Below, one piece after another: positions 41,041 through 51,151 of a stretch of DNA of 64,000 bases (positions within the stretch are counted from its first letter, which is position 1; every line of letters starts with the position of its first letter). The notes beneath the pieces are model-generated. The model did not search any database, was not told the DNA's origin, and was given only the letters and a program-made list of their open reading frames with translations. The stretch is from Blakeslea trispora (Eukaryota > Mucoromycota > Mucoromycetes > Mucorales > Choanephoraceae). Position numbers and translations under genes: made by a program. The DNA is taken from the NCBI GenBank assembly GCA_025331445.1, contig JAIWNE010000092.1, forward strand, positions 62,001 through 126,000, read 5' to 3'.

Positions 41041-41081
41041 GAAAACGCCCGACAACGGACTTAACATAAGTCCTCTTGCCA
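41041..41081. other. Right terminal region of the Helitron: inverted repeat and hairpin
   Basis: GAAAACGCCC (41041-41050) is the exact inverse of the left-tip GGGCGTTTTC. It is followed by GGACTTA-ACA-TAAGTCC (41057-41073, 7-bp perfect stem) and TCTTGCCATTTT to the host junction. The gene starts on this side, so this is the 5' end relative to transcription. Confidence 0.75.
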
Positions 41082-41221
41082 TTTTTTGTTTTCAATTCAT
41101 TTTTTATCACGAAAATAGAAATTTGTCAATATGTCATTTTATTTAGACATCCTTTTTCCTTTTTTTTTAATTCTTTTCTCTTCCATTTCTTTTACTTTTT
41201 TTATATTTTGAAATAAAACAT

Positions 41222-41716
41222 GTAAGTACTTTCCCATACCTAAGCAACAGTTTATTGAATATGATTCTCCATGTAGGCATGTTATCTTTAGAGCTTATGA
41301 AGACTGATACATAGTTTAAGGTACAACTTGACATACAAATACATTGCTGTTTACTTACCATCCTTTTTTTTCTTAGGATTAGTCACGTAGTTTTGTCTTT
41401 TCTCGAGAAATTTGGTATAAAAGTAAGTACAGCCATTGAATATGACTCAATACCTCTCTAACTGTTCTATTTAGTTACCTTAGACACTCGTAATTGTATC
41501 TGGCTATAACTCGAGGTGCTATGATGCTTTAGTATGTAAGTAAATAATTAAATTATCTCATTTGGGTTTAACTTATTCAGTTTTTCTAGTTTCTTTTCTG
41601 TTGTTGAGCTTCTATCGTTTTAGCGCATTACCCTTTACTTTCCGGATGGCTGTTTGAGACTTTTAAAGTAAGTAAATGACATTATTTTCTGCTTGCTTTA
41701 TAACTAACTGTTTTAG
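41222..41716 (+). other. Intron cassette of E3: five consensus introns
   Basis: Introns 41222-41291 (70 nt), 41321-41376 (56), 41423-41474 (52), 41536-41589 (54) and 41668-41716 (49). Donors GTAAGTAC, GTACAA, GTAAGTAC, GTAAGTAA and GTAAGTAA; acceptors CTTTAG, TTCTTAG, TATTTAG, TTTCTAG and GTTTTAG, with CTAAC or TTAAC upstream. Exons of 29-78 nt carry stops in every joined frame. E3 has no transposon gene, yet these sites are clean. Confidence 0.62.
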
Positions 41717-42383
41717 CATTTTAATAGTCATTTTGCTAAGGTTTTTCTAACATTTCGTGATAACTGATTTTGCTCTTTCGCCTGCTTTTTGGCTGTATTT
41801 TGCCTATCATTTTGCCTAATATTTTGGCAGGATATCTGCCTGGTCATTCTACCTGGATTCCTATAGTACCCCTCATATTTCCCCCTGTTTAAGCCATTAT
41901 TTTCAGCCAATATATACCATTTTTTTATAATAAAAAGCACTATTTTTAGACCTATGATTCTCTATATTTGACCTATATAACCCAATCATATAGAAGTGTA
42001 TTGACGTAAAGAAGTCCATTTTGTCCAATTAAAAGCATACATTCAATAAAGATACCGAGTATGAAGCCAATTAAAACGAGTTAACGATTGTATATTTTGT
42101 CAAAGAAGCCAATTGAATGAGGATGTCATGAGTAAACAATCCAATCAGGTCGTTTTAATGGAAGCGAAAGACAAAGAGGTTCACTCAAACTCTCATGCGA
42201 AAACACAAGACGTTGCTCCGCCCTGTCTTCCAATGCGTTGACACATGACAGTGTTCCGCTTTGTCGTCCCAATGCGAAAACACATGACGGCTTGCGCCGT
42301 GCGGTTAACTTGCCTGGAACGTGCGTAACAGGCAAGTTAACCGCAGAAATTGGCGTGCGCACGACGACCCTTTATGTGTAGTG
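41717..42383 (+). repeat. E3 right subterminal repeats and terminus
   Basis: Short TTTTGCCT array (41755-41845), the TTTTTTATAATAAAAAGC block (41921), CCAAT units between 41990 and 42150, three tip units and the CACTA end. Near-identical to E1. Confidence 0.7.
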
Positions 42384-43770
42384 TGTTATGAAGATTGCCT
42401 AGCAATCTGAAGTTCTTGGAGGTGAACGTCTGTGAATGAGTAGTTTGTTTAGAAGAAGAGTAGCTGTCGTGAGGTGCAAGTCTGGGTTGAATTGACCAAG
42501 TATTGATGGAGTAATTTCAGATTACAGTTATAGCCTAATCGAAGTGCTCGAATTAGACAAGTGACATTTCGGTGATTCAAACATTTTATTCTATATTTCT
42601 TGACATATAGCTTTCGCTATTTTAAGTTTGACATTACTATTATTATTTTTTTACCTTGATCGTACTTCTTTAAAAAGGAAGCAAAGATATTAGTTAGACT
42701 TCTTACCGATAGAGAATTTTTTTATAAGAATTTTTATTACTTTTTTTTTTATATATATTTTAATATATTGATATAGAAGCTGTGCTTCTATAACCTTACT
42801 CGGTTGAGTAATGGTTGTCTCATCTATATTTTATGTTCATTTTATTCGTTTATCTATTCGTACTAAATTGGTTGTTATCTTGTTGATTCCAGTCTGTTGT
42901 ATCCAATATTATTATATGGTTGTTTATCAAGTCTGTTTCTACGGTATTGTTAGTGGCTTACTCGTAATCTTCATGGTGAATTCTGTGTTTCTTGATCTTT
43001 GGTTGTGAACTGAATAGTTGGTTATTGTCTCTTGTTGTATGATACTTGGTTAGTACTCGGTATATGTGTCCTGTGATTGCTTAGAGAATTGGTAGTCAAG
43101 TTAGAAATTGAAGCTATCTAAATTGAATCTCTATAATTTTGGGGTATATTTATTTTTGGAGGACAATTAAGTCTATTGTCTGTGCTTGTAAAATTTTGAT
43201 CGTTTGTATTACCTCAGATATTTCTATTGTTGAAATTCAGAAATTGGAGCCATTGTTCAAGTTGTATCCCCATTTGGCAAGAAGATAAGAAGATTTATTT
43301 ATAGCAAGATCAGTGAAGAAGATGAAGACGAATATACTACTGATGTGGACTGTTCATTGGTGAATTAGTAATTGAGTCTGGACAAGAACTTATTTTTGGA
43401 GTTTAGAGGATCGAGTATCTCTAAGATTTATCCATCCTGGGATTCGATATTTTTAACTTTCGTCTATCGACAGTTGTTTTAAAGGGCAATTACATTGTTC
43501 TTTTTTTTTTCTTGACACTTTACTTTGGTTTAACTTTAACTTTATTCATTTTTGAATTTTATTGTTAATACATCTCTATCTTATTTTGTTATACAGCTAT
43601 ATTTTTGAATTCTGTCTTCAAAAGCTTACAAGTGCCTAGTTATTTTACCTTTATTTGTATCTCTCTCTGTGTGTGTAATAGTTTTTACAGTCTTCTATTA
43701 TAACCTTAATTGTTTGTTTATTTTTCACTTGTTCGAATCAAAGGTAAACATACAGCAGAGATATAAGTTT
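42384..43770 (+). repeat. Repeat unit U, copy 3 (main part)
   Basis: Continues the U3 start at 23496-23537. Contains GGTGCAAGTCTGGG (42472), the stem-loop at 43603-43623, ACAAGTGCCTA, TTTTTACAGTCTTCTAT (43684) and CTTGTTCGAATCAAAGGTAA (43727). It is followed at about 43771-43825 by what looks like the start of a fourth unit (GTCAGTGACGTTTGTCTAAT ... GGTTTTTGGCACTC), which E4 interrupts. No gene seen. Confidence 0.6.
43603..43623 (+). ncRNA. Covarying stem-loop of U3
   Basis: TTTTGAA / TTCAAAA around loop TTCTGTC. Compared with U1 and U2, positions 1, 4 and 5 of the stem differ and each change is compensated. Confidence 0.55.
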
Positions 43771-44575
43771 GTCAGTGACGTTTGTCTAATTTTCTTGTGT
43801 TGGTTTTTGGCACTCTATACTGCACCACTACACCCAAAAGGACGTCCACTGCTGCCAAATTTAGCGGTGGACGTCGGTTATTTGTACAGCAATTCGGCGT
43901 CCGCTGCACAAAAGTGATCGTAAAGTCCCACTGCAAGTCCACTGCAGGTCCACTGTTAGTTGAGACCCGACGATCACTGCTGTGGACTGGACAGATGAAA
44001 TGCTTGCCATGTCCCCAGTGGATCATACAGGGCGTCCGTCTTATTTACTTTAGCTTTGTGATTGGATATCTTTTTCGAAGAATCTTTATTCAATTGGCCA
44101 TTTTTATAAATATACTCAAAAATTCTCTGTTTAATTGGCTTTACATTTGCTATTTTATTGAAATTGACATTTCTAATTGGATGATATGGACTTCTTTACA
44201 CAAATATGCTTCTTTACAATTGGACTGTTTACAGCAAATATAGAGGATTAGAGGCTTAAAAAAGTGGCTTTTTATTATAAGAAAAAACTTTTTTTGATAG
44301 AAAATAATGGCTTCTTTACGGGGGAAAATACTAGGGGATTAAGTAAAAAAAAAGCAATAATTCATTGATGTAGAGAATATGACCAGAAAAAAAACCGATA
44401 GAAATGGCAAATTGCTTCGAGAAAAAGCGATGACAAGAGAGATCAGAGTACAGGAAAGAGCAATTCGAATTGAGACACAAACGCAACAGACAGACCATAA
44501 AAGCAGATGGAGAGAGACAGCAATTTTACATATAAAAGGCAGAAAACAAACCAAACAAGGAACAACCGGATTTGA

Positions 44576-44996
44576 ACTAAAACAACACCATCATTAGTTA
44601 AAAGCGAAATAGCACAAAAAGAAATGACAAATGTACTTACAGACAATCCATGGTTGAAGGCAATACGAAAGCCAGTTTACCGTGTCAAAGGAGCATGCCA
44701 GCATTTGAAAGCCTAAAAAGAAAGCAATAAGTTATACTGAAATCATAGATTCTGATATCTTACTTACGTTTAAGAAAGCCATCAACAGGGTCCTTGTAAA
44801 TAATATTGTTATTAAGCACAACTAGGCTCTAAACGAAAGAATTACGTGAATAAAAAGAATTACAACATAGATGCTCATGAATAATTACCTCAAGTTATAC
44901 AACAAAGTAAACATATATCAATTAAAGACAAGGACTAAGTAAAAGAAAGTAGACTATTAGTGGCTTGACCGAAGAAAAAAAAAAGAAAAAGACTTA
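44576..44996 (-). other. Intron cassette of E4a
   Basis: Mirror image of the cassette at 49981-50401; the splice sites are the same. Confidence 0.6.
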
Positions 44997-46300
44997 CCTG
45001 TATACTTTAAAAAAAAAGTGATAAAAAAGAGAGAAAAAAGGAAAAGAAAGAAAAAAAGAAAAAAATTCAACTTATTGACAGCTTCCTATTTGGGTCTTGT
45101 CAATAACAAAAAAGAGAGAGAGAGTTAAATATCACACTGACAGATTTTATTATTGAATCACCGACACACGAATAAAATATCCTGACTTTACCTAACCGTT
45201 AAAAAATCTATAAAAAGCGACTAAGAGAGCGCTTCAAGTGCATCATGAGCATCCGTTGATACGCCCATTTGATATAGCTACAAACAGGCATCTCTTTTCT
45301 TTTTTTTTGTGTCAAAAAAACGACATTAGACCTGTCGACATGGGCACGTATGAGTACACTTTAAAAAAAAATAAAGAGAAATAGCTCTATTCAATCTCAG
45401 TCAAAACCACACACACTTTTTTTTTCTCTCACTTGAGTTTATTTATTTATTTTTTATTACAAGTAGCCTCAACTCATACTTTAATTATCTTGTTGAAAGC
45501 AGATGAGACTTAGCAAGCTTATGCCATTTCAGCAATGCAGTATATTAGACACAGACATTCCAAGCGTGGACTCTGGTTTGGAAATGCAACGAAAAGAGAG
45601 TAGCCAGGAAAGCTTTTAAGCTGCAAGTTGACTTCAACCTAAAAGAAAATATCAGGCTGTTACTTCTTTCTTCTTCAGTATTAAGCTTGATCCTCATCAT
45701 ACATGCCAAGTAAAAGGTAAGTTACATTGCCGTGTTATGAATCAGCTATACCCTTTCTTTTTTTTTTGTTTCGACAGGAAGTGGTTTGCTTTATGAACGA
45801 GAAGCTCTTTTTTATGAATGGAATACACTTTTTCGCAATAAAAAACGATTGCTTACGAGTTATTTTATGGATCACATCTTTATTTATTTTTGTCTCAGTA
45901 CATGAAAGGAAAGAATGTGGGTTTTGGTACAAAATGAGCATATACAAGAGGAAAAAGATGTAAATGGACTGTTGCAAGTACTTATTTCTTATATTTTGAC
46001 CTGTTAAGCTTGCAGAAATGGAACAGGAGAAAAGGGGATTTAAAGCGCAGGCTTACCTTGAACGCACTACTGGGTAACTTGGGAGATGAGACCGAGATGA
46101 GTTTGCATGTTCTTCACAAAACTCTTTTTTTTTTGCTTTTAATTTTTACAAGTTGTCTTTTCTTCAAAGGTTTTATTCAAGTATGTTAACTTAGTGTGTT
46201 TATTTCAATGTGTTTATCTCAGTGTCTTATTCTTTAGAAGCCTTTATTTTAGTGTCTTGTTTTCTTCAAGTTTTTTTTTGCATTTAATTTTTGAGAGTCT

Positions 46301-46743
46301 TGTGGTGATCTGAGCACATTTAAGTCTTAACAATGACAATAAGGTAACATGTAAACCAAATAAGTCATAAGGATAATAACATCAGACATAATGAAATCAA
46401 TCCCTGTAAATTCTTACTAAATAAAGCATCTGAAGTAAAGTCAATAAGGTTCTCAATATACAGAATCCGACTCAATCACTCCATAACATCATTCATCTAA
46501 TTAAGTCATATAAAGACAAGTAAATGATGAGAGTGATGTAATCATATAGACTAAGTACACTAATTTAGTACAAGCTGTAAATAACTGTGACATGTATAAA
46601 TAGTAGTTGTAGTGATAACTTATGAAACTCTTCTTCCAATCTTAACAAGAAATAAAACACTACAAACATTCTCAAAGTACTTTCTTTGTCTCACTCTATT
46701 CTTCTTTAACACGTTTATATCACTACAACCCTAAAACACCACA
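46301..46743 (+). mobile_element. Solo LTR, 443 bp, TSD AGTCT (in E4a)
   Basis: TGTGGTGATCTGAGC...CCCTAAAACACCACA, with inverted ends TGTGGTG/CACCACA, flanked by AGTCT (46296-46300 and 46744-46748). A TATAAATAG box lies near 46597. The same LTR sits at the mirror position in E4b, so it was present before the two copies separated. Confidence 0.92.
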
Positions 46744-46906
46744 AGTCTCTTTTTTTCACTGCTTTAAAATTTTTATTTCCCATTTTTAAAAGATTTTCCG
46801 AATTATTTTGTGAGCCTCATTTTCAATTTTTTAATTTTCTCGTTTCCGAAAGTATTTTCCAATTTTTTAAGCAGTGATTTTTCAGGTCTTTATATTTTGA
46901 AGAAAA

Positions 46907-47414
46907 TCTGGTGATTACACCATAATTGATTTATAGAAGATGTTCAATAAAAGATCATTGTAGACAAAGAAGTATTCTATAAAAAGAACTTCATGTATCT
47001 GAATTGGAATCATTACCTAGTTAAGTAAAGACTAAGGGATTCACCCTGAAATGCAAGATGTAACTACTCAGACTCAGACTGAGTATCAATCAGATAAATT
47101 GCACATCCTAAATATAAATGACAGCTGAGATCAACTTCAGGACTGAGCCAATCAATCCCTTAGATCATTTCCAAACTAGTCATACATCAATAACAATAAC
47201 CCTTATTATAACAAGAGCAAGTCTTTAAAGCTTGCTCATCAACAATCATTTCTACTCTCAGCTTAAATAATCGGATAAACCAATCTCAAATCATTTTGTA
47301 TAAATAGTCGTTGTAAATTCAGTAGATAGAAAACTTATCTCTCTTTATCAGAACAAAAGGATTATCAAAGTACTCACTTGTCTTTTTATTCTTGAACCAC
47401 TTCCATTTTCCACA
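46907..47414. mobile_element. LTR-like insertion, 508 bp, TSD GAAAA (E4a only)
   Basis: TCTGGTGATTACACC...CATTTTCCACA flanked by GAAAA (46902-46906 and 47415-47419). The uninterrupted site is seen in E4b and at about 2750. Contains TATAAATAG (47301). A ~125-bp relative lies at 54566-54690. The 5-bp duplication and TATA support a solo LTR; the ends are not a clean TG/CA pair, so orientation is uncertain. Being in one arm only, it is younger than the duplication. Confidence 0.7.
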
Positions 47415-48233
47415 GAAAAAATGACAAGACATTTCAAACTCCTCAGCATTAAGGAAGTCAAGTTGCTGCAAAAACTCAAGAAGACAAAAAATCACTGCCA
47501 AAAAATTCAAAGAGCGAATTTTCTTTAAGCAGGTAAAAATCTAAATGATTATAACTTTATGAAAACAAACTCGTTTTGAATTCTTTAAGAAGTTCTGAAA
47601 GTCCAAACAATATATCTAAATATCTACCAAAAAAAGTAGCAGCTTTTATAACCCAAATCAATACTTGGGTTTGGGGTGCACCTAAGACCATGTTAACCGT
47701 AGATGACCACCGTACGTTGGTCAAGCATTCGGTGTAGTGCACTACACCAAATGCCGGTCCGCTGTACAGTGGACACCCGGGTTGGACTGGGCGTCCGTCG
47801 CTGTCAAATTTCCAACTTTTGATTTTGACTATAAAAATTGCTATTTTTCGGCAGAAATGTAGATGTATTTTTTAGACTTCCAAAACTTTTTACAAAATTA
47901 AATTTGGATGTATATTCATAAAGTTATTACCATTTACATTTCTTTTATCATTTCACTGCTTAAAGAAATTTCGCTCTTTAAATTTTTTGGCAGTGATTTT
48001 TTCTCTGCCTAAGATTTTGAAGCAACCTGATTTCCTTAATGCTGAGGAGTTTGAAATGTCTTGTCATTTTTTCTTTAAAAAATATCAAGACCTAAAAAAT
48101 CACTGCTTAAAAAATTGGAAAATACTTTCGGAAACGAGAAAATTAAAAAATTGAAAATGAGGCTCACAAAATAATTCGGAAAATCTTTTAAAAATGGGAA
48201 ATAAAAATCTTAAAGCAGTGAAAAAAAGAGACT

Positions 48234-48676
48234 TGTGGTGTTTTAGGGTTGTAGTGATATAAACGTGTTAAAGAAGAATAGAGTGAGACAAAGAAAGTAC
48301 TTTGAGAATGTTTGTAGTGTTTTATTTCTTGTTAAGATTGGAAGAAGAGTTTCATAAGTTATCACTACAACTACTATTTATACATGTCACAGTTATTTAC
48401 AGCTTGTACTAAATTAGTGTACTTAGTCTATATGATTACATCACTCTCATCATTTACTTGTCTTTATATGACTTAATTAGATGAATGATGTTATGGAGTG
48501 ATTGAGTCGGATTCTGTATATTGAGAACCTTATTGACTTTACTTCAGATGCTTTATTTAGTAAGAATTTACAGGGATTGATTTCATTATGTCTGATGTTA
48601 TTATCCTTATGACTTATTTGGTTTACATGTTACCTTATTGTCATTGTTAAGACTTAAATGTGCTCAGATCACCACA
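48234..48676 (-). mobile_element. Solo LTR, 443 bp, TSD AGACT (in E4b)
   Basis: Mirror copy of 46301-46743 with the duplication AGACT at 48229-48233 and 48677-48681. Confidence 0.92.
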
Positions 48677-49980
48677 AGACTCTCAAAAATTAAATGCAAA
48701 AAAAAACTTGAAGAAAACAAGACACTAAAATAAAGGCTTCTAAAGAATAAGACACTGAGATAAACACATTGAAATAAACACACTAAGTTAACATACTTGA
48801 ATAAAACCTTTGAAGAAAAGACAACTTGTAAAAATTAAAAGCAAAAAAAAAAGAGTTTTGTGAAGAACATGCAAACTCATCTCGGTCTCATCTCCCAAGT
48901 TACCCAGTAGTGCGTTCAAGGTAAGCCTGCGCTTTAAATCCCCTTTTCTCCTGTTCCATTTCTGCAAGCTTAACAGGTCAAAATATAAGAAATAAGTACT
49001 TGCAACAGTCCATTTACATCTTTTTCCTCTTGTATATGCTCATTTTGTACCAAAACCCACATTCTTTCCTTTCATGTACTGAGACAAAAATAAATAAAGA
49101 TGTGATCCATAAAATAACTCGTAAGCAATCGTTTTTTATTGCGAAAAAGTGTATTCCATTCATAAAAAAGAGCTTCTCGTTCATAAAGCAAACCACTTCC
49201 TGTCGAAACAAAAAAAAAAGAAAGGGTATAGCTGATTCATAACACGGCAATGTAACTTACCTTTTACTTGGCATGTATGATGAGGATCAAGCTTAATACT
49301 GAAGAAGAAAGAAGTAACAGCCTGATATTTTCTTTTAGGTTGAAGTCAACTTGCAGCTTAAAAGCTTTCCTGGCTACTCTCTTTTCGTTGCATTTCCAAA
49401 CCAGAGTCCACGCTTGGAATGTCTGTGTCTAATATACTGCATTGCTGAAATGGCATAAGCTTGCTAAGTCTCATCTGCTTTCAACAAGATAATTAAAGTA
49501 TGAGTTGAGGCTACTTGTAATAAAAAATAAATAAATAAACTCAAGTGAGAGAAAAAAAAAGTGTGTGTGGTTTTGACTGAGATTGAATAGAGCTATTTCT
49601 CTTTATTTTTTTTTAAAGTGTACTCATACGTGCCCATGTCGACAGGTCTAATGTCGTTTTTTTGACACAAAAAAAAAGAAAAGAGATGCCTGTTTGTAGC
49701 TATATCAAATGGGCGTATCAACGGATGCTCATGATGCACTTGAAGCGCTCTCTTAGTCGCTTTTTATAGATTTTTTAACGGTTAGGTAAAGTCAGGATAT
49801 TTTATTCGTGTGTCGGTGATTCAATAATAAAATCTGTCAGTGTGATATTTAACTCTCTCTCTCTTTTTTTGTTATTGACAAGACCCAAATAGGAAGCTGT
49901 CAATAAGTTGAATTTTTTTCTTTTTTTCTTTCTTTTCCTTTTTTCTCTCTTTTTTATCACTTTTTTTTTAAAGTATACAG

Positions 49981-50401
49981 GTAAGTCTTTTTCTTTTTTT
50001 TTTCTTCGGTCAAGCCACTAATAGTCTACTTTCTTTTACTTAGTCCTTGTCTTTAATTGATATATGTTTACTTTGTTGTATAACTTGAGGTAATTATTCA
50101 TGAGCATCTATGTTGTAATTCTTTTTATTCACGTAATTCTTTCGTTTAGAGCCTAGTTGTGCTTAATAACAATATTATTTACAAGGACCCTGTTGATGGC
50201 TTTCTTAAACGTAAGTAAGATATCAGAATCTATGATTTCAGTATAACTTATTGCTTTCTTTTTAGGCTTTCAAATGCTGGCATGCTCCTTTGACACGGTA
50301 AACTGGCTTTCGTATTGCCTTCAACCATGGATTGTCTGTAAGTACATTTGTCATTTCTTTTTGTGCTATTTCGCTTTTAACTAATGATGGTGTTGTTTTA
50401 G
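49981..50401 (+). other. Intron cassette of E4b with a reading frame crossing two splice junctions
   Basis: Introns 49981-50043, 50090-50149, 50211-50265 and 50338-50401. Joining exons 50150-50210, 50266-50337 and 50402-50535 leaves one frame open for about 88 codons to the TGA at 50535. Its first Met is in the second of these exons (MLACSFDTVNWLSY) and the rest is hydrophobic and aromatic (LFLVWFVFCLLY). T-rich sequence is prone to such frames, and E0, E1 and E3 do not keep an equivalent, so coding is doubtful. Confidence 0.5.
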
Positions 50402-51151
50402 TTCAAATCCGGTTGTTCCTTGTTTGGTTTGTTTTCTGCCTTTTATATGTAAAATTGCTGTCTCTCTCCATCTGCTTTTATGGTCTGTCTGTTGCGTTTG
50501 TGTCTCAATTCGAATTGCTCTTTCCTGTACTCTGATCTCTCTTGTCATCGCTTTTTCTCGAAGCAATTTGCCATTTCTATCGGTTTTTTTCTGGTCATAT
50601 TCTCTACATCAATGAATTATTGCTTTTTTTTTACTTAATCCCCTAGTATTTTCCCCCGTAAAGAAGCCATTATTTTCTATCAAAAAAAGTTTTTTCTTAT
50701 AATAAAAAGCCACTTTTTTAAGCCTCTAATCCTCTATATTTGCTGTAAACAGTCCAATTGTAAAGAAGCATATTTGTGTAAAGAAGTCCATATCATCCAA
50801 TTAGAAATGTCAATTTCAATAAAATAGCAAATGTAAAGCCAATTAAACAGAGAATTTTTGAGTATATTTATAAAAATGGCCAATTGAATAAAGATTCTTC
50901 GAAAAAGATATCCAATCACAAAGCTAAAGTAAATAAGACGGACGCCCTGTATGATCCACTGGGGACATGGCAAGCATTTCATCTGTCCAGTCCACAGCAG
51001 TGATCGTCGGGTCTCAACTAACAGTGGACCTGCAGTGGACTTGCAGTGGGACTTTACGATCACTTTTGTGCAGCGGACGCCGAATTGCTGTACAAATAAC
51101 CGACGTCCACCGCTAAATTTGGCAGCAGTGGACGTCCTTTTGGGTGTAGTG

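Larger units (their letters stand above)
34256..41081 (-). mobile_element. Helitron2/Helentron-like rolling-circle transposon
   Basis: Inserted in a T run of E3: host TACAGATCTTTTT | GTTTTC, with no duplication beyond Ts, as expected for Helitrons. The genes read leftwards. The left tip starts AGGGCGTTTTC and folds as a hairpin (34256-34283). The right part carries the inverted GAAAACGCCC (41041-41050), then a perfect hairpin (41057-41073) about 10 nt from the end. Short asymmetric inverted repeats, subterminal hairpins and a protein with Rep, Pif1-type helicase and endonuclease domains together fit the Helitron2/Helentron branch. Confidence 0.9.
32233..42383 (+). mobile_element. E3: non-autonomous family-B CACTA with nested insertions
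   Basis: CACTACACCTAATCCGTGTC at 32233 to TTATGTGTAGTG at 42383. Its own target duplication is TGT: right copy at 42384-42386, left copy at 23535-23537, because E2 later inserted between that left copy and the E3 body. Removing the solo LTR and the Helitron leaves about 2,966 bp, matching E1 including the deletion joint that removed both genes. It disrupts repeat unit U3. Confidence 0.93.
43826..47739 (-). mobile_element. E4a: non-autonomous family-A CACTA
   Basis: CACTACACCCAAAAGG at 43826 to CATTCGGTGTAGTG at 47739, 3,914 bp. The 3-bp duplication CAC (43823-43825 and 47740-47742) is at the same time the first three bases of E4b. The outer tip equals the E0 right end. No transposase or gene B; the interior (44650-46300) has no recognisable coding sequence. 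Carries two LTR insertions (46301-46743 and 46907-47414). Confidence 0.9.
43826..51151. repeat. Second giant palindrome made by E4a and E4b
   Basis: Coordinates x and 94977 minus x are complementary from 43826/51151 inward to about 46906/48071, so each arm is about 3.1 kb and looks almost identical by eye. After allowing for a 508-bp insertion on the left, similarity continues to about 47455, then falls sharply over the innermost ~290 bp on each side, up to the two abutting CACTA tips at 47739/47740. Confidence 0.95.
47740..51151 (+). mobile_element. E4b: non-autonomous family-A CACTA
   Basis: CACTACACCAAATGCC at 47740 to GGGTGTAGTG at 51151, 3,412 bp. Inverted relative to E4a. Its flanks are CTG on the left (43820-43822, beyond E4a) and AAG on the right, so no duplication is preserved. 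Gene-free interior. Confidence 0.9.

Noticed and set aside
43826..51151. Palindrome as an assembly artefact
   Set aside because: The arms differ by a 508-bp insertion with its own duplication and by different inner tips, which a simple fold-back error would not create. Read-level checking would still be decisive.
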